From NCBI RefSeq assembly GCF_030553075.1, contig NZ_CP130701.1, forward strand, positions 3,720,001-3,784,000: a DNA stretch of 64,000 nucleotides, written 5' to 3'. Below the pieces are notes generated by a model. The model did no database searches, was not told where the DNA came from, and saw only the letters and a program-made list of their open reading frames with translations. Position 1 is the first letter of the stretch, and each line of letters begins with the position of its first letter. The stretch is from Halomonas sp. I5-271120. Its GTDB lineage: Bacteria; Pseudomonadota; Gammaproteobacteria; Pseudomonadales; Halomonadaceae. A program made the translations under genes and the position numbers. Of the stretch, positions 46,028 to 55,415 are shown one piece after another.

Positions 46028-46302
46028 TGAATCTGTTATCCGTTGATTAGCTTTTTATTCACGCGGCGAGCAGGCACGCTACCGCCCGGGGATTACCTGG
46101 GCGTGTTCCCTAACCCTATGTTTCGCATTGGCTTACGCAAAACTGCCGCAGCCCTCGCATTGTATGCCCATTGTCCACGAAGCTCTAGCCGTCAATGGTG
46201 AGAAAAGGTAGCGGATGGGGTTGCTAATCGGCGACATATGGTTGAAACATCAATCAGTTATGATTGTTATGTTACCTCTTGCCCTTCTACCACGATTCCT
46301 GG
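46028..46302. other. Leader region between wzz and the phosphatase gene
   Basis: Holds the ops element (46075-46086). The 46200-46290 part is AT-rich and is the likely promoter area of the polysaccharide operon, but no confident -35/-10 pair can be assigned. The phosphatase gene ends at 46303 on the same strand. Confidence 0.5.
46075..46086 (-). promoter_or_regulatory. ops element (RfaH recruitment site)
   Basis: The minus strand reads GGCGGTAGCGTG, identical to the 12-bp operon polarity suppressor at which RfaH loads onto paused RNA polymerase. It lies 48 bp upstream of wzz, in the sense orientation and in the untranslated leader, the expected place at the head of a ~30-kb polysaccharide operon. 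Only the sequence is seen here; that this organism has RfaH is inferred. Confidence 0.85.
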
Positions 46303-46737
46303 CTAGAGCTTGCCGGCCCATGCCTTAGCGGCATGCCACAGCTGTTGATGAACGTGCTGATAGGCTTCCTCGCTCTTGCGGTAGGGGTCAGGGATCTCCG
46401 TCGCATTGCTGTCTAGCCAGTGCCCGAACAGCATCGTCTTGCCGAGTGCTGCCAGTGACAGCTCGCCCACGGCTAGTCGCTGGCCATGGCTCATCACCAG
46501 CACCAAATCCGCCTGCTGCAGCATTTCATGGCTTAGCTGGCGTGCCATATGGCCCGTCACGTCTAGCCCTTCGGCCTCCGCCAGGCGCCTTGCCACGGGG
46601 TCGACTCCTTGACCGGTCATTGCTCCCAACCCTGCCGATTCTACCCGCTTGCCTGGGCATAGCTGCTTGAGCATGGCGGCGGCCACCGGGCTACGGCAGA
46701 TATTGCCGCGGCATACCACCAGAACCTGCTCGATCAT
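46303..46737 (-). CDS. wzb: Low-molecular-weight protein-tyrosine phosphatase (Wzb type)
   Basis: A 144-aa phosphatase with the P-loop VCRGNICRSP (C9, R15) at the N-terminus and the general-acid DP in IPDPYRKSEEAY near the end. In polysaccharide loci such enzymes dephosphorylate the Wzc kinase. No wzc or wza gene is present here, so its target may be encoded elsewhere. It lies upstream of wzz on the same strand with a 275-bp gap containing the ops element, so it is probably transcribed separately or as the operon's first gene. Confidence 0.88.
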   Translation of the reverse strand: MIEQVLVVCRGNICRSPVAAAMLKQLCPGKRVESAGLGAMTGQGVDPVARRLAEAEGLDVTGHMARQLSHEMLQQADLVLVMSHGQRLAVGELSLAALGKTMLFGHWLDSNATEIPDPYRKSEEAYQHVHQQLWHAAKAWAGKL

Positions 46738-46931
46738 GACCTGAGCTCCCGGGCAGTGTTAGACGATGCTATCAACATTCACGGCACTCCCGTCAGCAAT
46801 GCGCCAGATGGCGGCTGTCTCGTAACTGGATTATAGCGAGCCCAATGGGCGGCCATGTCTGCTTGAGGGCGGGCGAAAATGGAGACACTTGGAGCACGAA
46901 ACCCAACTTGCGCTTTACCCCTGAACATGAC

Positions 46932-46965
46932 GCATAAACCCCGGCTCTTGGGCCGGGGTTTATGC
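46932..46965 (-). terminator. Terminator after sthA
   Basis: A perfect 14-bp stem (46932-46945 with 46952-46965, arms gcataaaccccggc) with a 6-nt loop, 37 bp past the sthA stop. No long T-run follows, but the stem is very stable and the stem end itself is T-rich. Confidence 0.65.
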
Positions 46966-47001
46966 CTGAGGGCAATTAGAGGCCTCGCCCTTGAGGTTCG
47001 C

Positions 47002-48393
47002 TCAAAACAGGCGGTTCAGGCCGTTCTGGGCAGCTACCCGGTAGGCTTCGGCCATGGTCGGATAGTTGAAGGTGGTATTGATGAAGTACTTGAGGGTGTT
47101 GGCCCCGCCTTCCTGCTGCATGATCGCCTGGCCGATGTGCACGATCTCGGAGGCCTGGTCGCCGAAGCAGTGGATGCCGAGAATCTCGAGGCTCTCGCGG
47201 TGGAAGAGGATCTTGAGCATACCAACGGTGTCGCCGGTGATCTGCGCGCGGGCGGTGTCCTTGAAGAAGGCCTGCGCCACTTCGTAGGGTACCTTGGCGC
47301 CGGTCAGCTCGCGCTCGGTCTTGCCCACCGAGCTGATCTCGGGAATGGTGTAGATGCCGGTCGGGACATCATCAACGAAGCGGAAGTCCTCATCGAGCAG
47401 GTCGTCGCTTGCGTTGCGCCCCTGGTCGTAGGCGGCACTGGCGAGGCTCGGCCAGCCAATCACGTCGCCCACCGCATAAATATGCGGAATCGCGGTACGG
47501 TAGTGGTTGTCGACCTGCAGCTGGCCGCGGCCATTGGCCTCCAGGCCGATGTTCTCAAGCCCCAGCTGGTCGGTATTGCCGGTGCGGCCGTTGGCCCACA
47601 GGAAGGCATCGGCGCGCAGCTTCTTGCCGGACTTGAGATGCACGACGACGCCAGACTCGTCGCCCTCTACCCGTTCATAGTCTTCGTTGTGACGGATCAA
47701 CGCCCCGTGGTGGCGCAGGTGATAGGACAGCGCGTCGCTGATTTCGTCATCGAGGAAGGACAGCAGGCGGTCACGGGAGTCGAGCAGGTCGACCTTGACG
47801 CCGAGGCCGGAGAAGATCGAGGCATACTCGCTGCCGATCACGCCGGCACCGAAGATGATCAGGGTCCGCGGCGTGTGTGACAGCCCGAGAACGGTGTCAG
47901 AGCAGTAGATACGCGGGTGACGGAAGTCGATATCTGCCGGGCGATATGGGCGCGAGCCGGTCGCGATGACGATCTTCTGGGCGTTGATTTCTTCGACGCC
48001 TTCGTGGTTATCGCGCACCAACAGGGTGTGCTCATCCTTGAAGCGGGCCACGCCGAAGAACACGTCGATACGATTACGGGCATAGAAGGTGGTGCGCATT
48101 TCGACCTGCTGGTCGATGGTTACCTGAGAACGCTGCAGCACCTTGGGAAACGAGAACCACCGTGGCTCGCCGATATCGCGAAACATGCGGTTGGTGTTGA
48201 AGGCCATGATCTGCTTGACCTGATGGCGCAGCGCCTTGGAGGGGATGGTCCCCCAGTGGGTGCAGTTGCCACCCACGGACTGCTGCTTCTCGATGATTGC
48301 CACTCGTTTGCCATGCTTCGCGGCGTTGATCGCGGCGCTTTCGCCGGAGGGACCGGTACCGATCACCACCACGTCGTAATTATGAACTGCCAT
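47002..48393 (-). CDS. sthA: Soluble pyridine nucleotide transhydrogenase
   Basis: A 463-aa FAD flavoprotein that transfers hydride between NADPH and NAD+ in the cytosol. The FAD motif is [40 protein letters not shown] shows the SthA hallmark: the second cysteine of the disulfide-reductase CxxxxC pair is replaced by Thr. Then come the NAD motif [20 protein letters not shown], the second FAD motif [18 protein letters not shown] and a dimerisation domain ending [21 protein letters not shown]. Intact, GC-rich and followed by its own terminator. Confidence 0.96.
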   Translation of the reverse strand: MAVHNYDVVVIGTGPSGESAAINAAKHGKRVAIIEKQQSVGGNCTHWGTIPSKALRHQVKQIMAFNTNRMFRDIGEPRWFSFPKVLQRSQVTIDQQVEMRTTFYARNRIDVFFGVARFKDEHTLLVRDNHEGVEEINAQKIVIATGSRPYRPADIDFRHPRIYCSDTVLGLSHTPRTLIIFGAGVIGSEYASIFSGLGVKVDLLDSRDRLLSFLDDEISDALSYHLRHHGALIRHNEDYERVEGDESGVVVHLKSGKKLRADAFLWANGRTGNTDQLGLENIGLEANGRGQLQVDNHYRTAIPHIYAVGDVIGWPSLASAAYDQGRNASDDLLDEDFRFVDDVPTGIYTIPEISSVGKTERELTGAKVPYEVAQAFFKDTARAQITGDTVGMLKILFHRESLEILGIHCFGDQASEIVHIGQAIMQQEGGANTLKYFINTTFNYPTMAEAYRVAAQNGLNRLF

Positions 48394-48456
48394 CGTTTCT
48401 CCTAGTGCTATGGGTCCCGTCTATGTCTGTCTTGTGCGGCTGAATGCGGCCGTGGC

Positions 48457-48711
48457 TCAGCGCCGGGTGGCGTCATAGCCAAGGTCCGCGCCACGGCTCT
48501 CGTCGCTGGCACGGCGGGCACTGGTGGCCTTTTTGTTCTCTTCTTCGCAGGTCTTGTCGTTGCCGCCGCAGATATCGCAGCCATTCTTGAGGCCCAGGTT
48601 ATTGAGCCCGCCACAGGAACCGGCAATAGGCTTGCGACCGAGTATAACGCCGACAGCCATGGCGGCCATCAGCAGCAGCATGAAACCAAATACCAAAAAC
48701 CAGATAGTCAT
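48457..48711 (-). CDS. nqrM: NqrM, Na+-NQR maturation protein
   Basis: An 84-aa protein with one N-terminal membrane helix (WFLVFGFMLLLMAAMAVGVIL) and a cysteine cluster: SCGGL, CDICGGNDKTC. The NqrM/DUF539 family is required for assembly of the Na+-NQR complex, probably delivering iron for the Cys4 site between NqrD and NqrE. It follows the nqr operon by about 230 bp and a terminator, so it has some independence. The apbE gene often found next to it is absent here. Confidence 0.9.
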   Translation of the reverse strand: MTIWFLVFGFMLLLMAAMAVGVILGRKPIAGSCGGLNNLGLKNGCDICGGNDKTCEEENKKATSARRASDESRGADLGYDATRR

Positions 48712-48860
48712 GGGAGTCTCCTGGACTGCCTCTTCTCTCTTCTAACGTGAGGCAGGCGATGGGGAGTGAATGGATGTCACTATCACTGCGACCTCGGCTG
48801 GCGGCATATAATTCCTGCTGTCGACAGGCGAGGTAACAGTTGATCAAAGAGCGGCTGATA

Positions 48861-48895
48861 AAAAGGAGCAGGGCCGGCCCAGTGGGCCAGCCCTG
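48861..48895 (-). terminator. Terminator of the nqr operon
   Basis: An inverted repeat with cagggc-c-ggccc at 48869-48880 and gggcc-a-gccctg at 48884-48895 (one mismatch). Reading the minus strand it is followed by gctcctttt. It lies 47 bp after the nqrF stop. Confidence 0.7.
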
Positions 48896-48941
48896 TATCG
48901 CAATGGCCTGTTTCGTTAGCGGGCCTCTTTATTGAAGAGTC

Positions 48942-50174
48942 TTAGCCACCGAAATCATCCAAGGCGATGTTCTCGGGTTCGACGCCCATATCCAGCAGCA
49001 TCTTGATCACCGAGGCGTTCATCATGGGCGGCCCGCACATGTAGAACTCGCAGTCCTCGGGAGCCGGATGGTCCTTGAGGTACTTGTCAAAGAGCACGTT
49101 GTGGATGAAGCCGGTCGGGCCTTCCCAGTTGTCTTCGGGCAGCGGATCCGACAGCGCCAGATGCCACTCGAAGTTGTCGTTTTCTTCGGCAAGCTGGTCG
49201 AACTCTTCATTGTAGAAGGTCTCGCGCCAGGAGCGCGCACCGTACCAGAACGAGATCTTGCGTTTGGAGTTCAGACGCTTGAGCTGGTCGAAGATATGGC
49301 TGCGCATCGGCGCCATGCCGGCACCACCGCCGACGAAGACCATTTCGGCATCGGTGTCTTTGGCGAAGAACTCACCGAAGGGACCCATCACCTGCACCTT
49401 GTCGCCCGGCTTCAGGTTGAAGACGTAGGTCGACATCAGGCCCGGAGGATGATCGGTGCCGGGCGGCGGCGTAGCGATACGAATGTTGAACTTGAGCAGG
49501 CCGTACTCTTCCGGGTAGTTGGCCATCGAGTAGGCACGGATGACCTCCTCTTCGCTCTTGTGGGAGACGTTGAACAGCTCGAACTTCTCCCAGTCGCCCC
49601 GGTACTCTTCTTCGATATCGAAGTCGGAGAACTTGATGTCATAGGGCGGCGCCACCAGCTGCACATAACCGCCAGCGCGGAAGTCGACTTCCTCGCCGTC
49701 GGGCAGCTTGAGGTTGAGCTCCTTGATGAAGGTCGCGACGTTGGGGTTGGAGGTGACCTCGCACTCCCACTGCTTGACGCCGAAAACCTCTTCGGGAACT
49801 TCGATCTTCATGTCCTGCTTCACCGGCACCTGGCAAGAAAGGCGCCAGCCTTCCTTCTTTTCACGCATGGTGAAAGCGGATTCCTCGGTCGGCAGGATCC
49901 CCCCGCCGCCGTCGGCGACACGGCACTTGCACTGAGCACAGGAGCCGCCGCCGCCACAGGCGGAAGACAGGAAAATGCCGTTGGCCGCCAGGGTCTGCAG
50001 CAGTTTGCCGCCTGCCTGTGTGCTCAGGGTGTAATCGGGATCGCCATTGATCTCGATGGTCACGTCGCCGCTGCTGACGAGGCGGCTACGCGCGGCCAGG
50101 ATGATCCCCACCAGGCCGATAACGACCACGGTGAACATGACCACGCCGAGCAAGATGATATTTGTATCAACCAT
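48942..50174 (-). CDS. nqrF: Na+-NQR subunit F, NADH dehydrogenase
   Basis: The entry subunit of the Na+-pumping NADH:quinone reductase; it oxidises NADH and passes electrons FAD to 2Fe-2S. Of 410 aa, a membrane anchor spans about 5-27. A ferredoxin domain carries cysteines C73, C79, C82 and C114 ([14 protein letters not shown]). The FAD domain has [11 protein letters not shown], and the NADH domain has [24 protein letters not shown] and the C-terminal [17 protein letters not shown]. It is the last gene of the nqrABCDEF operon, 38 bp after nqrE. Confidence 0.97.
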   Translation of the reverse strand: MVDTNIILLGVVMFTVVVIGLVGIILAARSRLVSSGDVTIEINGDPDYTLSTQAGGKLLQTLAANGIFLSSACGGGGSCAQCKCRVADGGGGILPTEESAFTMREKKEGWRLSCQVPVKQDMKIEVPEEVFGVKQWECEVTSNPNVATFIKELNLKLPDGEEVDFRAGGYVQLVAPPYDIKFSDFDIEEEYRGDWEKFELFNVSHKSEEEVIRAYSMANYPEEYGLLKFNIRIATPPPGTDHPPGLMSTYVFNLKPGDKVQVMGPFGEFFAKDTDAEMVFVGGGAGMAPMRSHIFDQLKRLNSKRKISFWYGARSWRETFYNEEFDQLAEENDNFEWHLALSDPLPEDNWEGPTGFIHNVLFDKYLKDHPAPEDCEFYMCGPPMMNASVIKMLLDMGVEPENIALDDFGG

Positions 50175-50212
50175 GTCGGTTTCCTATTGGTGTTCGTTGC
50201 CTGAGGCGGGCC

Positions 50213-50833
50213 TCAGAGCTGGATACCGGAGAAGGACATGAAGCCAAGCGACATCAGACCCACGGTGATGAAGGTGATGCCCAGGCCCTGAAGACCGGCC
50301 GGCACATCGCTGTACTTGAGCTTCTCGCGAATCCCGGCCAGCGCCGCAATCGCCAGCGCCCAGCCGAAACCAGCGCCTACGCCATACACCACGGATTCAC
50401 CGAAGTTGTAGTTACGCTCGGACATGAACAGTGTGGCGCCGAGGATTGCGCAGTTCACCGTGATCAGCGGCAGGAACACGCCGAGGGCGTTGTAAAGAGC
50501 CGGCACGTACTTGTCGAGAAACATCTCGAGAATCTGCACGATAGCCGCGATCACCCCGATGTAGCTCAGGTAACCGAGGAACGACAGGTCGATGTTCTCG
50601 GCCCCACTGACACCGGTCCAGGACAGCGCCCCTTCGTCGAGCAGATAGGTGAGGATCAGGTTATTGACCGGCACGGTGATCGCGAGCACCGCGATAACGG
50701 CAATGCCCAGGCCCAGCGCAGATGAGACCTTCTTGGAAACCGCCATGAAGGTGCACATGCCCAGGAAGAAGGCCAGGGCCATGTTTTCGACAAAGACCGA
50801 GGCAACGAACAGGCTGAGATAATGTTCGATCAT
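50213..50833 (-). CDS. nqrE: Na+-NQR subunit E
   Basis: A 206-aa membrane protein with six transmembrane helices, homologous to NqrD in inverted topology. Together they form the Na+/electron path and hold an Fe site through conserved cysteines (seen here in [14 protein letters not shown] and [15 protein letters not shown]). The start directly abuts the nqrD stop. The length is slightly above the usual 198-202 aa because of the C-terminus (SFSGIQL). Confidence 0.96.
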   Translation of the reverse strand: MIEHYLSLFVASVFVENMALAFFLGMCTFMAVSKKVSSALGLGIAVIAVLAITVPVNNLILTYLLDEGALSWTGVSGAENIDLSFLGYLSYIGVIAAIVQILEMFLDKYVPALYNALGVFLPLITVNCAILGATLFMSERNYNFGESVVYGVGAGFGWALAIAALAGIREKLKYSDVPAGLQGLGITFITVGLMSLGFMSFSGIQL

Positions 50834-51502
50834 TTACACGGCCTCCTTCGGCTGTGTGTTGTGCTTCATCTGGAACTGATTCTCTTCAATCTGTTCCGGC
50901 TGCAAGCTACGCATCACCCAGATGATCAGGCCGATGACGAAGAACGCCGACGGCGGCAGCAGCATCAGGCCGTTGGGCACGTACCAGCCGCCGTCCTGAA
51001 CGGGCGTCAGTACAGTCATACCGAACAGGCTGCCCGAACCGAGCAGTTCGCGGAAGAAGGCCACCACCATCAGGATGAAGCCATAGCCCAGACCGTTACC
51101 CACGCCGTCGAGGAACGACAGCACCGGGCCATTCTGCATGGCAAAGCCCTCGGCACGGCCCATCACGATGCAGTTGGTGATGATCAGGCCAACGAACACC
51201 GACAGCTGCTTGGACATCTCATAGGCGTAAGCCTTCAGCACCTGATCGACCACGATCACCAGCGAGGCGATGATGGTCATCTGCACGATGATGCGGATCG
51301 AGGACGGAATGTGATTGCGGATCAGTGAAACGAACATGCTCGAAAATGCCGTGACCGCGATCACTGCCAATGCCATGACCAGCGACACGCTCATGCTGCT
51401 GGTCACCGCCAGCGCCGAGCAGATCCCGAGGATCTGCAGCGCGATCGGGTTATTCTTGAAGATCGGCGTGATCAGCACGCCTTTGGGGGTTGCAGCTGAC
51501 AT
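50834..51502 (-). CDS. nqrD: Na+-NQR subunit D
   Basis: A 222-aa membrane protein with six predicted helices. It starts [27 protein letters not shown] and contains [18 protein letters not shown]; the cysteines in LGICSAL and ITNCIVMG are the conserved metal-site ligands. It works as a pair with NqrE. It is 2 bp from nqrC upstream and directly adjoins nqrE. Confidence 0.96.
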   Translation of the reverse strand: MSAATPKGVLITPIFKNNPIALQILGICSALAVTSSMSVSLVMALAVIAVTAFSSMFVSLIRNHIPSSIRIIVQMTIIASLVIVVDQVLKAYAYEMSKQLSVFVGLIITNCIVMGRAEGFAMQNGPVLSFLDGVGNGLGYGFILMVVAFFRELLGSGSLFGMTVLTPVQDGGWYVPNGLMLLPPSAFFVIGLIIWVMRSLQPEQIEENQFQMKHNTQPKEAV

Positions 51503-51504
51503 GC

Positions 51505-52284
51505 TCAGGCTCCTTCTTCAGAAGAATCGCGGTACTTGGCGAGATACTGGCCGAAGCCTTGCTCGCTAAGCCAGAACTGCACCAGGTTGGTCACGCCCTT
51601 GCTGGTCAGGGAAGCCCCTGACAGCGCATCGACCTCGGTGGGTTTGCTGGCACCACCTTTGACGAGTGCGATTTCCGGGCGGCCCTGGCCCACTTCACCA
51701 TCGGCGTAGACTTGCTTGCCATCCCACTGGGCCTTCCATTTCGGGTTATCGACTTCGCCGCCCAGCCCCGGTGTCTCGGAGTGAGAATAGAAGGTGATTC
51801 CCTCGATGGTGTTGCCATCGCCTTTCAGCGCCAGATAACCGCGCATCAGCCCCCAAAGGCCCTGGCCACGAATGGGCAGGATAATCTTCTCGGGATCGGC
51901 CGGATCCCCGACCAGGTAAACCACCGAAAAGTTTTCCTGACGCGACAGACCGGCGATATCCTTCTCGCCAGACAGGGTCCGCGACTGAGCAGGATCACGA
52001 GCGGCACTGAAGCCGTCGTAACGCTCAGGGTCAACCTCATCGGTATATTCACCGGTGCGCAGATCGACAGCACGCGCGGTCACCTGTTCGAACTGCTTGG
52101 TGATCGACTCGCCTTCCTCATAGAGGCCCGCTACCTGGAGGATATTCGACTTGCGGTCGGCCTCCTGGTTGAACGCTTGCAGCGGACGCAGTGCAACCGC
52201 GGCAGTAGACACGATTACCGAGCAGACGATGCACAGCGCGAAGGCGACGATCAGCGTCTTCTTGATGGAGTTGTTACTCGCCAT
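51505..52284 (-). CDS. nqrC: Na+-NQR subunit C, flavoprotein
   Basis: A 259-aa subunit with one N-terminal membrane helix ([26 protein letters not shown]) and a periplasmic FMN domain. FMN is bound covalently to a threonine in [12 protein letters not shown] (about T227, matching T225 of Vibrio), a bond made by ApbE flavin transferase, which must be encoded elsewhere. [19 protein letters not shown] and [15 protein letters not shown] are conserved. Overlaps nqrB by 1 bp. Confidence 0.96.
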   Translation of the reverse strand: MASNNSIKKTLIVAFALCIVCSVIVSTAAVALRPLQAFNQEADRKSNILQVAGLYEEGESITKQFEQVTARAVDLRTGEYTDEVDPERYDGFSAARDPAQSRTLSGEKDIAGLSRQENFSVVYLVGDPADPEKIILPIRGQGLWGLMRGYLALKGDGNTIEGITFYSHSETPGLGGEVDNPKWKAQWDGKQVYADGEVGQGRPEIALVKGGASKPTEVDALSGASLTSKGVTNLVQFWLSEQGFGQYLAKYRDSSEEGA

Positions 52285-53510
52285 CAGGCACTCTCCTCAG
52301 CCATGGCACCAGTACGCTGCTGGCGGCGCTTGATGTTGGCCTGGACAAAGAAATGGTCAATCAGCGGGGCGAACAGGTTGGCGAACAGAATGGCCAGCAT
52401 GATGCCCTCGGGGAAGGCCGGGTTCACGACACGGATCAGTACCGTCATCACGCCGATCAGCGCGCCGAAGGCGAAGCGACCCTTGTTGGTCATGGAGGCG
52501 GAGACCGGGTCGGTCGCCATGAACACCATGCCGAAGGCGAAGCCGCCCACTACCAGGTGCCAGTACCAGGGCATGGCGAACATGGCATTGGTATCGGAGC
52601 CGATGGCATTGAACAGGAAACTGGTGGCTACCATGCCGAGAAATACGCCCAGCATGATTCGCCAGGAGGCGATGCGAGTCCATAGCAGCACCGCGGCACC
52701 AATGAGGATCGCCAGCGTCGACGTCTCACCGATGGAGCCCGGGATGTAACCGAGGAAGGCATCCCACCAGCTGAACTGACTCGTCAGTGCCGACATGCCG
52801 CTCTGGAAAGCGGTGGACAGCGCCGTGGCACCTGTATAACCGTCAGCCGCGACCCAGACGTTTTCGCCCGAGATCTGCGCCGGATAGGCGAAATACAGGA
52901 AAGCACGGGCGGTAAGTGCCGGGTTCAGGAAGTTCTTGCCGGTGCCGCCGAAGATCTCCTTGCCGATCACGATGCCGAAGGTGATACCCAGCGCGACCTG
53001 CCACAGCGGAATGGTCGCCGGCAGAATCAACGCGAACAGCACCGAGGAGACGAAGAAGCCTTCGTTGACCTCATGACCGCGCTTGATGGCGAACAATACT
53101 TCCCAGAAACCGCCAACCACGAAGGTTACCAGATAGATCGGCAGGAAGTAGGTCGCGCCCAGCACGAAGTTGGACCAGACGTTGCTTACATCATGGCCAC
53201 CGGCCAGCAGCATCAGGATGGCTTCGCGCCAGCCGCCCATGGAAGCATAACCATCGGCGATGGCGGCATTGGCCTGCCAGCCGGCGTTCCACATACCGAA
53301 GAACATCGCCGGGAAGGTACACATCCAGACGGTGATCATGATGCGTTTGAGATCGACACCATCACGGATGTGAGCCGTGGTCTTGGTGACGCTGGGCGGC
53401 GCATAGAAGATCGTGTCGACGGCTTCGAAGAGCGGATAGAACTGCTCGTACTTACCACCCTTGTGAAAGTGCGGCTCGAGATTATCGAGTGTCTGTCGGA
53501 TTCCCATCAT
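52284..53510 (-). CDS. nqrB: Na+-NQR subunit B
   Basis: The largest membrane subunit (408 aa, about ten helices), carrying a covalent FMN on a threonine in GYTGATALS (about T229) and riboflavin/quinone sites shared with Nqr[45 protein letters not shown] and the C-terminal [25 protein letters not shown] are conserved. Na+ is moved across this subunit. It overlaps nqrA by 1 bp and nqrC by 1 bp, so translation is coupled. Confidence 0.97.
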   Translation of the reverse strand: MMGIRQTLDNLEPHFHKGGKYEQFYPLFEAVDTIFYAPPSVTKTTAHIRDGVDLKRIMITVWMCTFPAMFFGMWNAGWQANAAIADGYASMGGWREAILMLLAGGHDVSNVWSNFVLGATYFLPIYLVTFVVGGFWEVLFAIKRGHEVNEGFFVSSVLFALILPATIPLWQVALGITFGIVIGKEIFGGTGKNFLNPALTARAFLYFAYPAQISGENVWVAADGYTGATALSTAFQSGMSALTSQFSWWDAFLGYIPGSIGETSTLAILIGAAVLLWTRIASWRIMLGVFLGMVATSFLFNAIGSDTNAMFAMPWYWHLVVGGFAFGMVFMATDPVSASMTNKGRFAFGALIGVMTVLIRVVNPAFPEGIMLAILFANLFAPLIDHFFVQANIKRRQQRTGAMAEESA

Positions 53511-54862
53511 CAGGCCTCTTTCTCGATGGTAGTGAGGTTGTCACGCAGGATGGGACCGTACTCATATTTGCCCGGGCACACGTAGGTGCACAGCGCCAGG
53601 TCCTCTTCATCCAACTCCAGACACCCCAACTGCATGGCGGACTCAATGTCGCCGACGATCAGCGAACGCAGCAGCTGGGTAGGCAGGATATCCAGCGGCA
53701 TGACGGTCTCGTAGTTGCCAACCGGCACCATGGCACGCTCGGAGCCGTTGGTAGAGGTGTCGGGGGCGTACTTCTTGAGGCCGAGGATCTTCGACAGATA
53801 GATACCCATGACCGAGTGCCGGTTGGCACCGGGCGACAGCCAGCCCATGAAGGCGCGCTTGTTGCCCTCTTCCAACAGGCTCAGCTGGTTGTGGAAGCGA
53901 CCCACATAACGCAGCGCGCCTTCGGCGATCGCGCCAGCGAATACTGAGCCAGAGATCACGCGCGTATCGTCAGGCGCCTTGACCTCGCCGGCCAGCAGCT
54001 CATCGGTGCTGGCACCGATGCGAGTGCGCAGCAGGCGCGGATTCTCGGCCCGCGGCCCGCCAATCGCGATCACGCGGCTGACGTCCAGCGTGCCCTCTGC
54101 GAACATCTTGCCGAAGGCGATCACATCCTGATAGCCGATGTGCCAGACCTTCTTGTTCAGCGCCACCGGTGACAGGTAATGGATATGGGTCCCCACCAGG
54201 CCGGCCGGATGCGGGCCGCCAAAGCTCTCGACCTGGACCTGGTCCACGTTGCTGCCCGGAAGCTTGGCGTCAGGTGCCTGGCAAAGGAAGACCTTACCTT
54301 CGGTGAGCCTTGACAGCACCTTGAGACCGTTCTCGAACGCCTCGGGTGCCTCATTGATAATGACGGCAGGATCCGGGCTGAGCGGATGGGTGTCGACGGC
54401 AGTGACAAAAATGCTTTCCGGCACGGCGTCGAGTGCTGGCGTGCGAGAGAACGGGCGCGTGCGCAGTGCCGTCCAGAGACCCGACTCGACGAGCTGGTCA
54501 ACCACCACCTGACGGTCGAGGCTGGCGAGCTTACCGGCGTCATGGGCGGTGAACTCGACGGCCTCTTCGGTTTTTTCATCAACCTTGATCACCACAGACA
54601 GCAGCTTGCGCTTCTCCCCGCGGTTGATCGCTACGACTTCACCTGCCGCCGGCGCAGTAAAACGCACGCCGTCGATTTTCTTATCGGTGAAGAGCAGCTG
54701 GCCTAGTTTGACGCTATCCCCCTCCCGGACCTCCATGGTCGGCTTCATGCCAACATAGTCGGTGCCCAGGATGGCCACGTGACGAACCGGGCGCGCATCC
54801 TCGATGCGCTGCTCGGGCGCCCCCGCGATGGGGAGATCCAGGCCTCGTTTGACTTCGATCAT
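53510..54862 (-). CDS. nqrA: Na+-NQR subunit A
   Basis: A 450-aa soluble cytoplasmic subunit that contributes to the ubiquinone site. The start [20 protein letters not shown] is typical; [26 protein letters not shown] is a biotinyl-lipoyl-like domain, and the C-terminal [21 protein letters not shown] is conserved. First gene of the operon. Upstream sequence (54863-55100) must hold the promoter, though no clear boxes are assigned. Confidence 0.97.
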   Translation of the reverse strand: MIEVKRGLDLPIAGAPEQRIEDARPVRHVAILGTDYVGMKPTMEVREGDSVKLGQLLFTDKKIDGVRFTAPAAGEVVAINRGEKRKLLSVVIKVDEKTEEAVEFTAHDAGKLASLDRQVVVDQLVESGLWTALRTRPFSRTPALDAVPESIFVTAVDTHPLSPDPAVIINEAPEAFENGLKVLSRLTEGKVFLCQAPDAKLPGSNVDQVQVESFGGPHPAGLVGTHIHYLSPVALNKKVWHIGYQDVIAFGKMFAEGTLDVSRVIAIGGPRAENPRLLRTRIGASTDELLAGEVKAPDDTRVISGSVFAGAIAEGALRYVGRFHNQLSLLEEGNKRAFMGWLSPGANRHSVMGIYLSKILGLKKYAPDTSTNGSERAMVPVGNYETVMPLDILPTQLLRSLIVGDIESAMQLGCLELDEEDLALCTYVCPGKYEYGPILRDNLTTIEKEA

Positions 54863-55306
54863 AGACTCGCCCAGTTATCGGCTCTGATGTGTCAGGAAAG
54901 AGGTTCGAAACACGCGTTAGCCCCGGGCCAGTGGATTGGCGCCAAGGATTACGGTCACGGCGTTCGAATTCTTTTCTTATCAGAAGGTTGTCAGTTCGGC
55001 CCGCGACGCACGGACCGCCCCTAAAATCTCGGTCATTATAATGACATGCGAAACGAAAGGCCACACGACCTAAGGTAGCAGCCAGACAGGGGGCAGCAAC
55101 GCAGACGGCCTTCAAGGCAGGGAAAAAGGCTTCTGTGTCAGATAGTTAGGCGAAATAGCTAGAGGAGAAAAATCAGGCAAGATAGCGAATTGAGCAAGAC
55201 AGTCGATCAAAACAGGCGAGCAAAGCAGGCGAACGAGAGAGGCGCTATAGCCAGTGGTGGTTGCCGGGCGACGCAGAAGCCACCGGCATATGCGTCGATG
55301 AAGAAA
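54863..55306. other. Intergenic region between nqrA and the gap terminator
   Basis: About 440 bp with no credible gene; small frames on both strands lack ribosome sites. It must contain the nqrA promoter. Reading from 55040 toward nqrA, AT-rich patches occur near 54970-54985 and 55030-55045 but no convincing hexamer pair stands out. Confidence 0.45.
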
Positions 55307-55331
55307 GCGCCCGAGCGCTGGGCTCGGGCGC
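55307..55331 (-). terminator. Rho-independent terminator of gap
   Basis: A perfect 9-bp stem (gcgcccgag 55307-55315, ctcgggcgc 55323-55331) followed on the minus strand by tttctt. It lies 70 bp after the gap stop codon, beyond the tandem repeat. Confidence 0.8.
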
Positions 55332-55340
55332 AGGGTGCTC

Positions 55341-55415
55341 TTAACCCCGTTTCACTCAGTTCCGGTGCGCTTAATCCCGGTTCGTTTAATCTCGGTTCGT
55401 TTAATCCCGGTTCAT
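55341..55415 (-). repeat. Five 15-bp tandem repeats across the gap stop codon
   Basis: The consensus unit is ttaatcccggttcgt (plus strand). Units are at 55401-55415, 55386-55400 and 55371-55385 (near identical) and two decayed ones at 55356-55370 and 55341-55355. On the coding strand each unit is four codons plus an in-frame stop (NRD-stop type), so gap is followed by four further in-frame stop codons. Confidence 0.9.

Noticed and set aside
49068..50204. A 378-codon plus-strand frame opposite nqrF
   Set aside because: Exact shadow of nqrF, whose motifs are unmistakable on the minus strand.
55341..55415. CRISPR-like array
   Set aside because: Units are 15 bp and directly abutting without spacers; they extend the gap coding frame. 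No CRISPR array or cas gene was seen anywhere in the window.
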